A DNA stretch of 64,000 nt, from the NCBI GenBank assembly GCA_030148225.1, contig JASBTX010000033.1, forward strand, positions 1 through 64,000, in the 5' to 3' direction. Positions 26,897-37,352 of this stretch are shown here, in pieces. The position numbers and the translations under genes are program-made. Source of the DNA: Paracoccaceae bacterium. GTDB lineage: Bacteria; Pseudomonadota; Alphaproteobacteria; Rhodobacterales; Rhodobacteraceae. The number at the start of each line of letters is the position of its first letter. Position 1 is the first letter of the stretch. The notes beneath the pieces were generated by a model. That model saw only the letters and a list, made by a program, of their open reading frames with translations. It was not told the DNA's origin and searched no databases.

Positions 26897-27975
26897 CCCG
26901 ATTGCCTGAAACCATGTCCGGTGTGCAACTGATGCGCCACGGCGGACCCGAGGCGTTGTTCTGGAACGACGCCATCCCGATGCCCGTACCCGGCCCCGGC
27001 GAGGTACTGGTCAGGGTTCTGGCCGCAGGCGTCAACAACACCGACATCAACACGCGCATCGGCTGGTATTCCAAATCCGTCGATGGCGCGACAGCAGATA
27101 TCGGCGGGGATGCGGGCATCGAAGAAGGCGGTTACGCCGGTGCCCTGCCCTTTCCGCTGATCCAGGGCGGGGATCTTTGCGGCGTGGTCGTGGCGCTGGG
27201 TGCAGGGGCAAAAGGCGTAGCCGTCGGGGCGCGCGTGACCTGCCCGATCAACCAGCCCGTGCCCACGCCTGATGAGCCCCGGAAGTTCCGGGTGATCGGG
27301 TCGGAATATGACGGGGCCTTTGCCGAATATTGCACGGTGCCCGCCGATCAGCTTTATGATGTGACCGCCTCACCGCTTTCGGATACCGAAATCGCCGCCA
27401 TGCCCACGGCTCATGGCACGGCGCTGGGTCTCTTGACGCGCGCAGGTGTTGGCCCTGCCGACCGGGTGCTGATCACCGGCGCGTCCGGTGGGGTAGGCAT
27501 GGCCGCTGTTCAGCTGGCCCGGCTGAAAGGTGCGCATGTCACCGCCCAGACTCAGGCAGCCAAGCGGGATACTGTCATCGCCGCAGGTGCGGACGAAGTG
27601 ATCGATCGGGATGAGGCCCCACAATCCGGGCAGTTCGATGTCGTGGTCGACGTTGTCGGCGGCACAGGCTGGGGACACCTGATTGACGCGCTGAAACCCG
27701 GTGGCCGCTATGCCGTTTCCGGTGCGATTGCCGGACCGATAGTGCAGGCAGACCTGCGCACGATCTACCTGAATGACCTGACGATCTATGGCTGCACCTA
27801 CCAGCCGCCCGAGGTCTTTGCCGAATTGGTCGCGATCATCAATGCAGGCGCGGTTCGCCCGCTGATCTCAAAAACCTATCCGCTAGGGGATATCGCCACC
27901 GCTCAGGCGGATTTCCAGTCCAAGCGCTATCCCGGAAAACTCGTCTTGCTTCCGCAAAAGGATCAGAACTCATGA
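26893..27975 (+). CDS. Zinc-less MDR-family NAD(P)H oxidoreductase
   Basis: A 360-residue medium-chain reductase of the quinone-oxidoreductase/zeta-crystallin type. The NADP motif is LITGASGGVGMAAVQLA near residue 195. The GHE zinc motif of alcohol dehydrogenases is replaced by QGGDLCGVV, so it should not bind catalytic zinc and is not a classic formaldehyde dehydrogenase. It starts at GTG 26893 inside the preceding stop (ATG 26914 possible). Probably reduces an enone or quinone; its place in the pathway is unclear. Confidence 0.85.
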   Translation: MTRLPETMSGVQLMRHGGPEALFWNDAIPMPVPGPGEVLVRVLAAGVNNTDINTRIGWYSKSVDGATADIGGDAGIEEGGYAGALPFPLIQGGDLCGVVVALGAGAKGVAVGARVTCPINQPVPTPDEPRKFRVIGSEYDGAFAEYCTVPADQLYDVTASPLSDTEIAAMPTAHGTALGLLTRAGVGPADRVLITGASGGVGMAAVQLARLKGAHVTAQTQAAKRDTVIAAGADEVIDRDEAPQSGQFDVVVDVVGGTGWGHLIDALKPGGRYAVSGAIAGPIVQADLRTIYLNDLTIYGCTYQPPEVFAELVAIINAGAVRPLISKTYPLGDIATAQADFQSKRYPGKLVLLPQKDQNS

Positions 27976-30413
27976 CACTTCCCACTTCTGCCCGCGTCGT
28001 CATCATTGGCGGTGGTGTCGTTGGCTGCTCGGTCGCCTATCACCTGGCCCGCAAGGGCTGGAGCGATGTTGTTCTGCTCGAACGCAAGCAGCTGACCTCG
28101 GGCACGACATGGCATGCGGCGGGCCTCATTGCCCAGCTCAGGGCGACGGCCAACATGACCAAGCTCGCCAAATACAGTCAGGAACTCTATGGCAATCTCG
28201 AAGCCGAGACCGGAGTCGCGACCGGGTTCAAGCGCTGCGGATCGATCACCGTTGCGCTGACCGATGAACGCAAGGAAGAGATTTTTCGTCAGGCCGCCAT
28301 GGCCCGGGCATTTGGTGTCGAGGTCGAGGAGATTACCCCCGACGAGGTCAAGGCGAAATACGAACATCTGAATATCGACGGTGTCACCGCCGGTGTCTGG
28401 CTGCCGCTGGATGGTCAGGGCGACCCAGCCAACATCGCGCTGGCGCTGGCCAAGGGTGCACGTCAGAACGGTGCACTGATCAGGGAACGCACCAAGGTCA
28501 CGGGCGTCAACCGCGAGGGGCGGCGGATTACCGGCGTCAACTGGGAGGCAGGCGGCGAAACCGGCCATATGTCATGTGACATGGTGGTCAATACCAGCGG
28601 CATGTGGGGCCGCGAGGTGGGCAGGATGCTGGGCGTCAATGTCCCCCTGCAGGCCTGCGAGCATTTCTACATCGTGACCGAAGCGATCAAGGGTCTGACA
28701 CAGATGCCGGTGCTGCGCGTGCCGGACGAATATGCCTACTACAAGGAAGACGCGGGCAAGATGCTTTTGGGGGCGTTCGAGCCGCATTCAAAACCATGGG
28801 CGCTGGACGGCATCCCGAAGGATTTCGAGTTTGACCAGCTGCCCGAGGATTTCGATCATTTCGAACCCATCCTCGAGGCTGCCTGCGAACGCATGCCGAT
28901 GCTGGCCGAGGCCGGAATTCACACCTTCTTTAACGGCCCCGAAAGCTTTACCCCCGATGACGCCTATCACATGGGCCTTGCGCCCGAGATGGATAATGTC
29001 TGGGTTGCCGCCGGTTTCAACTCGGTCGGTATCCAGTCTGCGGGCGGGGCGGGCATGGCGCTGGCCGAATGGATGGACAGTGGTGAAAAACCGTTTGATC
29101 TGGGCGATGTCGATATCAGCCGCATGCAGCCCTTTCAGGGGAACCGGACCTATCTGGCCAAACGATCCGAGGAAACGCTGGGCCTTTTATATGCTGACCA
29201 TTTTCCCTACCGGCAAAAGGCCACCGCCCGCGGTGTCCGACGCACACCGTTTCACACCCAGCTTGACGCCGAAGGTGCCGTTTTTGGAGAGCTGGCCGGT
29301 TGGGAACGGGCCAACTGGTTTGCCAGTGACGGGCAGGAACGCGAATACCGCTATAGCTGGGGGCGTCAGAACTGGTTTGACAACTGGGCGGCCGAACACA
29401 AGGCCGTGCGCGAGAATGTCGGCATGTATGACATGTCTTCCTTTGGCAAGATCCGGGTCGAAGGGCCGGATGCGACGGCCTTTCTCAACCATGTTGGCGG
29501 CGGTCAGTATGACGTCGGGATCGGCAAGATCGTCTATACCCAGTTCCTGAACCATACCGGCGGGATCGAGGCCGATGTCACCGTCACGCGCCTGACGGAA
29601 ACCGCCTATCTTGTGGTCACCCCCGCTGCGACACGTCTGGCCGATCAGACCTGGATGGAGCGCCACAAGGGCGCGTTCAACGTCGTCATCACCGATGTGA
29701 CAGCAGGCGAAGGCGTATTGGCGGTGATGGGCCCCAATGCGCGCAAACTTTTGCAGTCAGTCTCCCCCAACGATTTTTCGAACGATGCCAATCCATTCGG
29801 TACAGCGCAGGAGATCGAGCTTGGCATGGGGCTCGCACGTGTGCACCGGGTAACCTATGTCGGTGAACTGGGATGGGAAATCTATGTCTCATCCGACATG
29901 GCCGCCCATGCATTCGAAACCCTGTTCGAGGCGGGGAGGGACCTGAACCTTAAACTCTGCGGCATGCACATGATGGATAGCTGCCGCATCGAAAAAGGGT
30001 TCCGCCATTTCGGCCACGACATCACCTGCGAGGATCACGTGCTCGAGGCCGGTCTCGGCTTTGCGGTCAAGACGGACAAACCCGAGTTTATCGGTCGCGA
30101 CGCGGTGTTGAAGAAAAAGGACGAAGGGCTTTCGGCCCGATTGGTCCAGTTCAAGCTCGAAGACCCGGAACCGATGCTGTACCACAATGAAACGCTGCTG
30201 AGGGATGGGGAAATCGTCGGGTATCTCTCATCCGGCTCTTATGGCCATCATCTGGGCGGGGCCATTGGTATGGGTTATGTACCCTGCGCGGGCGAAAGCG
30301 CTGCGGATGTACTGGCCTCAAGCTACGAGATCGATGTTGCCGGCACCCGGGTCCGTGCGGTGGCATCGCTGAGGCCCATGTATGATCCGAAATCCGAACG
30401 CACCAAGGCCTGA
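27972..30413 (+). CDS. DMGDH/sarcosine-dehydrogenase-type FAD protein with GcvT domain (second copy)
   Basis: An 813-residue flavoprotein of the same build as the first copy: RVVIIGGGVVGCSVAYHLARKG at the N-terminus, TTWHAAG with the probable FAD-linking His48, the WERANWFAS linker and a C-terminal GcvT domain (CGMHMMDSCRIEKGFRHFGHD). The FAD domain fits dimethylglycine/sarcosine dehydrogenases more closely than the first copy (GLIAQLRATANMTKLAKYSQELY). ATG 27972 overlaps the MDR stop. Last gene of the operon; the next gene is convergent. Confidence 0.9.
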   Translation: MTLPTSARVVIIGGGVVGCSVAYHLARKGWSDVVLLERKQLTSGTTWHAAGLIAQLRATANMTKLAKYSQELYGNLEAETGVATGFKRCGSITVALTDERKEEIFRQAAMARAFGVEVEEITPDEVKAKYEHLNIDGVTAGVWLPLDGQGDPANIALALAKGARQNGALIRERTKVTGVNREGRRITGVNWEAGGETGHMSCDMVVNTSGMWGREVGRMLGVNVPLQACEHFYIVTEAIKGLTQMPVLRVPDEYAYYKEDAGKMLLGAFEPHSKPWALDGIPKDFEFDQLPEDFDHFEPILEAACERMPMLAEAGIHTFFNGPESFTPDDAYHMGLAPEMDNVWVAAGFNSVGIQSAGGAGMALAEWMDSGEKPFDLGDVDISRMQPFQGNRTYLAKRSEETLGLLYADHFPYRQKATARGVRRTPFHTQLDAEGAVFGELAGWERANWFASDGQEREYRYSWGRQNWFDNWAAEHKAVRENVGMYDMSSFGKIRVEGPDATAFLNHVGGGQYDVGIGKIVYTQFLNHTGGIEADVTVTRLTETAYLVVTPAATRLADQTWMERHKGAFNVVITDVTAGEGVLAVMGPNARKLLQSVSPNDFSNDANPFGTAQEIELGMGLARVHRVTYVGELGWEIYVSSDMAAHAFETLFEAGRDLNLKLCGMHMMDSCRIEKGFRHFGHDITCEDHVLEAGLGFAVKTDKPEFIGRDAVLKKKDEGLSARLVQFKLEDPEPMLYHNETLLRDGEIVGYLSSGSYGHHLGGAIGMGYVPCAGESAADVLASSYEIDVAGTRVRAVASLRPMYDPKSERTKA

Positions 30414-30434
30414 ATGAATACCGGTCGGGTCCGG

Positions 30435-30917
30435 CTATGCCGGGCCCTTGCCGCCGATACCCAGAATGCGGTCGATATTGCGGTATGTCTGGGGCATGAA
30501 CTTGCCCTTTGGCCTGCCTTCCTCCCACCATGTCAGCGCGCCGGGATGGTTGAGCAGATCGCGCAATGAATTGTCGATGGCACCCTCAAGCCCCTTCAAT
30601 TCGCCCGGAATGGTTCCCGAATGCTTGGAAAAATTCCCGATGATGTGAATGCCCTGCTCCAGATAATTGCCATAGGTCCGTTTCTCGGGACCGGTCAGCG
30701 CGTGGTAATCGGCATGCCCACGCTCGATAAGTTCGCTAAGCGCCATGTCCTGCGTCAGGCCTTTGTATTGGCTCAGCGATGACAGAAGCTGGCGCCAGTT
30801 CGACAGCTTGGCCTCACGATTTGACTGATGCATTTCATAAGCCACGAACAGGATCGACAGCATGACCCCCAATGCTGCGATCAGGTCCGCATAATCCGCG
30901 ATCTGTGCCAGCGTCAT
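30435..30917 (-). CDS. Hypothetical protein with one N-terminal membrane segment
   Basis: A 160-residue protein: a single hydrophobic segment (DLIAALGVMLSILFVAYEMHQSNREAKL, residues about 10-30) followed by a soluble helical domain (WRQLLSSLSQYKGLTQDMALSELIERG, TYGNYLEQGIHIIGNF, HPGALTWWEEGR). The layout recalls DUF6082-like membrane-anchored proteins but I cannot assign a family with confidence. Confidence 0.7.
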   Translation of the reverse strand: MTLAQIADYADLIAALGVMLSILFVAYEMHQSNREAKLSNWRQLLSSLSQYKGLTQDMALSELIERGHADYHALTGPEKRTYGNYLEQGIHIIGNFSKHSGTIPGELKGLEGAIDNSLRDLLNHPGALTWWEEGRPKGKFMPQTYRNIDRILGIGGKGPA

Positions 30918-31052
30918 CCGATCCTCCTTGTGATACCCAATTCCGGCTTGCCCCGACGATAAAGCGGCAACGCGGCGTGGTCACCCATTCGTTCGACAAT
31001 ATGGGAAACCGTGTTAACGTCGTGGTTCAACGCGAAAGATACGGGATGGATC

Positions 31053-31655
31053 ATGGCATTACAGGTCATTGGCGCCGGGTTTGGCCGAACCGGTACGGAA
31101 TCACTCAAGAAGGCGCTTGAAATCCTTGGGTTCGGGCCATGCTATCACATGTACGAGGTCATGCCGCATCCCGACCGGGTGGCGCTGTGGCGGGCTGCCG
31201 CGAAAGGTGATCTGCCGAACTGGGACGACGTATTTGCCGAATACAACTCGACCGTGGACTGGCCTGCGGCCTATTTCTGGCGCGAACTGAGCGCGCATTT
31301 TCCCGACGCCAAGATCATCCTCAGCCATCGCGATGCCGAAGGTTGGTATGAAAGCATGAACAAGACGATCCTAGAAGTGCTGCGTCAGTCGACCGATCCG
31401 GAATCGATCGGCCTTGCCCTGATCGGCCAGAAAGTGTTCGACGGCAAATACGAGGACCGCAACCATGTCATCGACACCTATACGCGAAATGTTCGTGACG
31501 TTCAGGCCGCCTTCGGCCCTGAACGGTTGCTGACATATGAGCTGGGTTCGGGGTGGGAACCGCTTTGTGCGTTTTTGGGCTGTGATGTTCCGGGTGAAGA
31601 CTATCCGTACGGAAATACATCCGATCAGTTTCACGACCGCGTCGGCAACCATTGA
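31053..31655 (+). CDS. Sulfotransferase-family protein
   Basis: A 200-residue protein beginning MALQVIGAGFGRTGTESLKKALEILGFGPCYHMYEV; FGRTGTESLKKAL is the 5'-phosphosulfate-binding loop seen in the cytosolic sulfotransferase-like family common in marine bacteria. IILSHRDAEGWYESMNKT marks the 3'-phosphate-binding region. It transfers a sulfuryl group from PAPS to an unknown acceptor, if it is active. The start at ATG 31053 lacks a strong ribosome site; an upstream start at 31011 is less protein-like. Confidence 0.8.
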   Translation: MALQVIGAGFGRTGTESLKKALEILGFGPCYHMYEVMPHPDRVALWRAAAKGDLPNWDDVFAEYNSTVDWPAAYFWRELSAHFPDAKIILSHRDAEGWYESMNKTILEVLRQSTDPESIGLALIGQKVFDGKYEDRNHVIDTYTRNVRDVQAAFGPERLLTYELGSGWEPLCAFLGCDVPGEDYPYGNTSDQFHDRVGNH

Positions 31656-31712
31656 CACGATCCGCCCGCGCCGGGGCCTTGCAGACCGGTGGCCTTGGTG
31701 GTTTCTGGCAGC

Positions 31713-32357
31713 ATGAGCGATTACGCCCCGCCAGATGACCCCCTTGTCATCCTGCATCAGGATCACGAGGTCCTGTTCGTCGACAAGCCCAGCGGCCTGC
31801 TGTCGGTGCCCGGCAAGGGTGCACATCTGGCCGATTGCCTGCTGACACGTGTTCAGGCGGTTTTTCCCGAGGCGCTACTGGTGCACCGGCTGGACAGGGA
31901 TACATCCGGCGTCATGGTTTTCGCCCTGTCACCCCACGCCCAGCGCCATCTGGGTTTGCAGTTCGAAAAGCGTCAGACAAAGAAAACCTATCTTGCCGAA
32001 TTGTGGGGTGAGTTGGAGCCGAAGACCGGAATGGTTGACCTGCCGCTGGCGGTCGACTGGCCCAACCGGCCCCGTCAAAAGGTTGATCACGACAACGGCC
32101 GCCCGGCGCAAACCGAATGGCGGGTCTTGCGCTGGCGGGATGGCCGGACGCGCACGCGGCTCTATCCCCGAACCGGGCGCAGCCATCAGCTCAGGGTACA
32201 TATGATGGAAATCGGCCACCCGATCATGGGCGATCCCTTTTATGCAACGGGGCCTGCACGGGATGCACCACGTCTGATGCTGCATGCCGAAGCACTCCGG
32301 CTCAGACATCCCGATGGCGGACGGTGGCTGAACGTCACGGCGAAATCGCCGTTCTAG
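31713..32357 (+). CDS. RluA-family pseudouridine synthase
   Basis: A 214-residue RNA pseudouridine synthase. The catalytic Asp is in LLVHRLDRDTSGVMVFAL, and RTGRSHQLRVHMMEIGHPIMGDPFY matches the RluA-type C-terminal motif. No S4 domain is present, so it is the short RluA type (23S U746/tRNA U32 in E. coli) rather than RluC/D. The start MSDYAPPDD at 31713 is the first ATG fitting the family N-terminus. Confidence 0.9.
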   Translation: MSDYAPPDDPLVILHQDHEVLFVDKPSGLLSVPGKGAHLADCLLTRVQAVFPEALLVHRLDRDTSGVMVFALSPHAQRHLGLQFEKRQTKKTYLAELWGELEPKTGMVDLPLAVDWPNRPRQKVDHDNGRPAQTEWRVLRWRDGRTRTRLYPRTGRSHQLRVHMMEIGHPIMGDPFYATGPARDAPRLMLHAEALRLRHPDGGRWLNVTAKSPF

Positions 32358-32632
32358 CGCGATTTGCATGGCTGGCGACCATTCTGGAAACGGCCCCCCG
32401 AAGCGCCGGAAGCCGCCATTCATCCGTGGTTAACCAATCCCGCGAATCCCCCAGGCATTGTTGACGATCCGTTGTCAGTCAGCGCCACATAGCCCGTAAA
32501 ATGTTGGAATTGTTCATGCTTTGGCGACAATTTCACGAAATTTGACGCGACATTCCTTATTCTGGCCAGATTTCGGTCACAATTCGCGCCTAGTTTTGGC
32601 CGGGTTATCAGTGATCGGACAGGAGACGTCAG
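32358..32632. promoter_or_regulatory. 275-bp non-coding stretch before the 32.6 kb gene
   Basis: Contains no credible ORF or structured RNA that I can see. The second half is AT-richer (AATTTCACGAAATTTGACGCGACATTCCTTATTC) and probably holds the promoter of the downstream gene, whose ribosome site is CAGGAGACGTCAG. Confidence 0.3.
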
Positions 32633-33145
32633 ATGCCAAGTGACTTTTCAGCGGAAATCGGAACACAAAGCGGAGCGTTGTCACTCAACCATCTCCGATC
32701 ACTCCTTGGTCTCAAAAGCCGGAGTACAGACACTTCGGATTTCGCGCCGACCACCCCGCGCAGGGGCGACCGGGTCGCGCTGTCGGGTCAGGCATTCATC
32801 AAGAGTATCGACAATCCTTATACCGCGACAGCCGCCATCGTCGTCACCCGGCTCAAGGCATCGCATGGCCTGACAGACGAGGTCATGTCGGCGCTGCGCA
32901 ACGAGGTCCGGATGGCCTTTGGCATTTCCGAAAAAGTGACGTCTGATCTGGCCAAGACCGGAACGTTCATCGCCAATCTGGGGCGCCGCCGCGCCATTTT
33001 GCGCCTGCTGACCCAGCGGCTGGAGGATCTGGCGGGCGAGGTGGATACGCCCGGCCTGCTGCATATGGCGGATCAGATCGAGATGACGGTGGTCAACGAA
33101 CTGGAAGGCAAAAAGACCCCAGGCTGGCAAAAAGCCGTTGCCTGA
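32633..33145 (+). CDS. Conserved hypothetical, helical
   Basis: A soluble 170-residue protein, mostly helical after residue 60 (ATAAIVVTRLKASHGLTDEVMSALRNEVRMAFGISEKVTSDLAK), with no recognised motif. It has a good ribosome site and its own terminator, so it is a real monocistronic gene. I do not recognise the family; it may be confined to the Roseobacter group. Confidence 0.7.
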   Translation: MPSDFSAEIGTQSGALSLNHLRSLLGLKSRSTDTSDFAPTTPRRGDRVALSGQAFIKSIDNPYTATAAIVVTRLKASHGLTDEVMSALRNEVRMAFGISEKVTSDLAKTGTFIANLGRRRAILRLLTQRLEDLAGEVDTPGLLHMADQIEMTVVNELEGKKTPGWQKAVA

Positions 33146-33172
33146 CAAAACGACCCGCATCAATAACGAAAC

Positions 33173-33204
33173 AAAAAAAGGGGCCTTTCGGCCCCTTAAG
33201 TTTT
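33173..33204. terminator. Bidirectional rho-independent terminator
   Basis: Perfect stem GGGGCC-TTTC-GGCCCC (33180-33195), preceded by seven As and followed by TTAAGTTTTT. It can end both the plus-strand hypothetical gene and the minus-strand glnK-amtB operon. Confidence 0.85.
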
Positions 33205-33217
33205 TGTATTGAAGTGC

Positions 33218-34549
<1,332 letters not shown>

Positions 34550-34578
34550 GTCAATATGTCCTTTGCGTCTGGCGCGCC

Positions 34579-34917
34579 TTACAACGCATCATCATTGGTT
34601 TCGCCTGTCCGGACGCGCACGGCCTGTGCGACATCCAGGACAAAAATCTTGCCGTCACCGATCTTGTCGGTTCTGGCTGCGGTCTGGATGGTCTCGACGA
34701 CCTGATCGGCCATTGCATCCGTGACGACGATTTCGAGTTTGACCTTGGGCACGAAATTCACGGCATATTCGGCGCCGCGATAGATTTCTGTGTGCCCGGA
34801 CTGAGAGCCAAAGCCCTTGATCTCGGTCACCATCATGCCGCCGACGCCGGCCGATGTGAGGGCTTCGCGAACTTCCTCGAGCTTGAAAGGCTTGATCGCT
34901 GCAATTATCAGTTTCAC
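34579..34917 (-). CDS. glnK: Nitrogen regulatory P-II protein GlnK
   Basis: Exactly 112 residues, the P-II length, when started at GTG 34917 (KVKLIIAAIKPF in the longer frame), with AAGGGA upstream. The T-loop TEIYRGAEY contains the uridylylation residue Tyr51, and IGDGKIFVLDVAQAVRVRTGE is the C-terminal nucleotide-binding signature. It senses ATP/ADP and 2-oxoglutarate and gates AmtB. The GTG start is unusual for the family. Confidence 0.97.
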   Translation of the reverse strand: MKLIIAAIKPFKLEEVREALTSAGVGGMMVTEIKGFGSQSGHTEIYRGAEYAVNFVPKVKLEIVVTDAMADQVVETIQTAARTDKIGDGKIFVLDVAQAVRVRTGETNDDAL

Positions 34918-35037
34918 TTTCCATTCCCTTTCTGTTGCCCCATGGGGCCGTGTTGGAGGGTTACATCGGCCAAAAACCGCTGCTATCGACCCAAGCTCAA
35001 GATTTCCGCAGGTGAATTCCGGGCTGAATCCCGAAAG

Positions 35038-35080
35038 ATCGCACAAAATTTGCACAAAAAGGCGTTATCGCACAAAATTT
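35038..35080. repeat. Direct repeats in the glnK/PBP intergenic region
   Basis: Two identical 14-mers ATCGCACAAAATTT at 35038-35051 and 35067-35080 (29-bp period), with a related TTTGCACAAAAA between them. They lie in the 264-bp divergent intergenic region between glnK and the PBP gene. Likely a multi-site operator; they do not look like the NtrC palindrome. Confidence 0.55.
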
Positions 35081-35181
35081 AGACAGCTTATTGAGATGTC
35101 TGTCAGGAAAACCACTCTACAATCGCCGCATGCGGCACTATCTTTGGGCAAGCGTCTTGAAACGCACGACATGAGCAGGCG

Positions 35182-37332
35182 ATGACAACACCCAGAAAAA
35201 AGCGGGCACCGCTGGTCGCTGACAAGCGCTATAATAAAGCGTCGGCCAGGAAACCCGCCAAGGCGCAGACTGCTGCCCGGCGCCCAAAATCCAAATCCCG
35301 CCGTAAACGCAAAACCCATCCCATTGCCGGGTTTTTCGGACGCATTTTCCGCTTTTTCGGACGGCTGATCTGGGCGCTGACATGGCGCGCGACGGTGATC
35401 TTCGTCTCGCTGGTGGCACTGGCCGTGGGATATTTCTGGGCGACGATGCCGGACGTCACCGCGCTGATGGACGGGCGGGCGCGCGGTTCGGTCACACTTC
35501 TGGATCGCGACGGCAATGTCTTTGCGTGGCGCGGGGATCAGTTTGGCGGTGTGATCACGGCGGAAAACATGTCGCCCAATCTGGTCAACGCGGTTGTCGC
35601 CACCGAGGACAAGCGTTTCTATCGCCATTTCGGCCTGTCGCCACGCGGCATCGCCAGCGCCATCCGCATCAACCTGAGCGAGGGGCGGGGGCCTTTGGCC
35701 GGGCATGGCGGTTCGACCATCACCCAGCAAACGGCCAAGCTCTTGTGCCTGGGCGTTCCATTCGACCCGGGCACATGGAAATCCGAAGCCGCCTACGAGG
35801 CCGACTGCCGCAAGACGACCATGTGGCGCAAAGCCAAAGAGGCCGTCTATGCCATGGCAATGGAACTGGCCTATTCCAAGGACGAGATCCTGACCGTCTA
35901 TCTGAACCGGGTATTCCTTGGTGCCGGTGCGCGCGGTGTCGAAGCGGCAAGCCAGCGCTATTTCGGCAAATCCGCGACCAGTGTCAGCATTCAGGAAGGT
36001 GCGATGATCGCCGGTCTGCTGGTTGCCCCGACGCGCTATGCGCCGACCAGCAATCTCAAGCGTTCGCAGGACCGGGCGTCGGTCGTGCTGAACCTGCTGG
36101 CCGAGCAGGGCTTCCTGACCGAGGAAGAACTGCGCAACGCCAAGGAAAACCCGGCGACACTCTCCGAAGCGGCGCAGGACAGCTCGGGCGGTTATTTCGC
36201 GGACTGGGTCATGTCAGAGGCGCCGACCTTCCTTGCTGCCGATACGACCGAGGATGTCATCATCAGCACCACATTCGACCCGCGAATCCAGACAGCCGCC
36301 GAAGAGGCGCTGGCAGAAGTACTGGACGCAAGGCTGGACGCGAATTCAGAGGCCGAGGCGGCGATCATCGTCATGTCGGCCGATGGTGCCGTACGTGCCA
36401 TGGTCGGTGGGCGAAACTCAGTAACCGGTGGTTTCAACCGGGCCACGCAGGCACGGCGACAGACCGGATCAGCCTTCAAGCCCTTTGTGTATGCCACCGC
36501 GCTCGAGCTGGGATTTACACCGAATGCAACCGTTGTCGACGAGCCGCTGACCATCAACATTCCCGGCTCTGGCCCGTGGACGCCCCGGAACTACAGCGGC
36601 AAGAATTATGGCCGCGTGACGCTGACCGAAGCGCTGAGCAAATCGCTGAATATCCCGGCCGTGATCGTCTCGGAAGAGGTCGGGCGCGAAAACGTACGCA
36701 ATGTCGCCGCCGATTTCGGGATCGAGAGCGATCTGGCCGACGGGCCCGCACTGGCGCTGGGGGCATCGGAATCCACCCTGATCGAAATGACAGGTGCTTA
36801 TGCCGGTATCCTGAACGGCGGACGCAGCGTCACGCCTTATGGTCTGGTCGAGCTTAGCCTGATGGGTGACGCCGAACCGCTCATCGGGCAGGTGGGCGGC
36901 TTTGGTGAGCGGGTGATTTCGCAGACGGCAGCGGGATATCTGACCTATATGATGTCCAAGGTAACCGAGGATGGTACCGGCAAACGCGCGGCGCTGAAGG
37001 ACCGGCCGACAGCAGGCAAGACGGGCACCACACAGGCATCACGTGACGCATGGTTCGTGGGCTTTTCCGCCGATTATGTCGCCGGTGTCTGGATGGGTAA
37101 TGATGACAACTCGCCACTCAGGGGGGTGACCGGTGGCGGGCTGCCCGCCGAAATCTGGCGCGAGACGATGCGGCGCGTGCACGAAGGGCTGGATGCGCGG
37201 CCCCTGACGATGGTGATCCCCACCGCTCCTGTCCGCGAAATCGCACCGCCCCCCCGTGACCAAGTGGGCGCAAACGGGGTGGAACGCGTTATTCTGGATG
37301 TGCTCGAGGCCATTCTGGGCGGCGGGAACTAA
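35182..37332 (+). CDS. PBP1A-type bifunctional penicillin-binding protein
   Basis: A 716-residue class A PBP. A very basic cytoplasmic tail (RRPKSKSRRKRKTHP) precedes one membrane helix (ATVIFVSLVALAVGYFW, near residue 75), then glycosyltransferase family 51 with the catalytic Glu in VVATEDKRFYRHFG, and the transpeptidase with SxxK (TGSAFKPF, around residue 430), SLN and KTGTT. It polymerises and cross-links peptidoglycan at the membrane. A second large PBP elsewhere would be expected. Confidence 0.94.
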   Translation: MTTPRKKRAPLVADKRYNKASARKPAKAQTAARRPKSKSRRKRKTHPIAGFFGRIFRFFGRLIWALTWRATVIFVSLVALAVGYFWATMPDVTALMDGRARGSVTLLDRDGNVFAWRGDQFGGVITAENMSPNLVNAVVATEDKRFYRHFGLSPRGIASAIRINLSEGRGPLAGHGGSTITQQTAKLLCLGVPFDPGTWKSEAAYEADCRKTTMWRKAKEAVYAMAMELAYSKDEILTVYLNRVFLGAGARGVEAASQRYFGKSATSVSIQEGAMIAGLLVAPTRYAPTSNLKRSQDRASVVLNLLAEQGFLTEEELRNAKENPATLSEAAQDSSGGYFADWVMSEAPTFLAADTTEDVIISTTFDPRIQTAAEEALAEVLDARLDANSEAEAAIIVMSADGAVRAMVGGRNSVTGGFNRATQARRQTGSAFKPFVYATALELGFTPNATVVDEPLTINIPGSGPWTPRNYSGKNYGRVTLTEALSKSLNIPAVIVSEEVGRENVRNVAADFGIESDLADGPALALGASESTLIEMTGAYAGILNGGRSVTPYGLVELSLMGDAEPLIGQVGGFGERVISQTAAGYLTYMMSKVTEDGTGKRAALKDRPTAGKTGTTQASRDAWFVGFSADYVAGVWMGNDDNSPLRGVTGGGLPAEIWRETMRRVHEGLDARPLTMVIPTAPVREIAPPPRDQVGANGVERVILDVLEAILGGGN

Positions 37333-37352
37333 GGACCAGCCCCGCCCGCCTG

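Noticed and set aside
26893..27975. Glutathione-dependent formaldehyde dehydrogenase
   Set aside because: The catalytic zinc motif is missing; it belongs to the quinone-reductase-like MDR group.
35550..35559. TGTGATCACG, one mismatch from the operator
   Set aside because: Single, imperfect and inside the PBP coding sequence.
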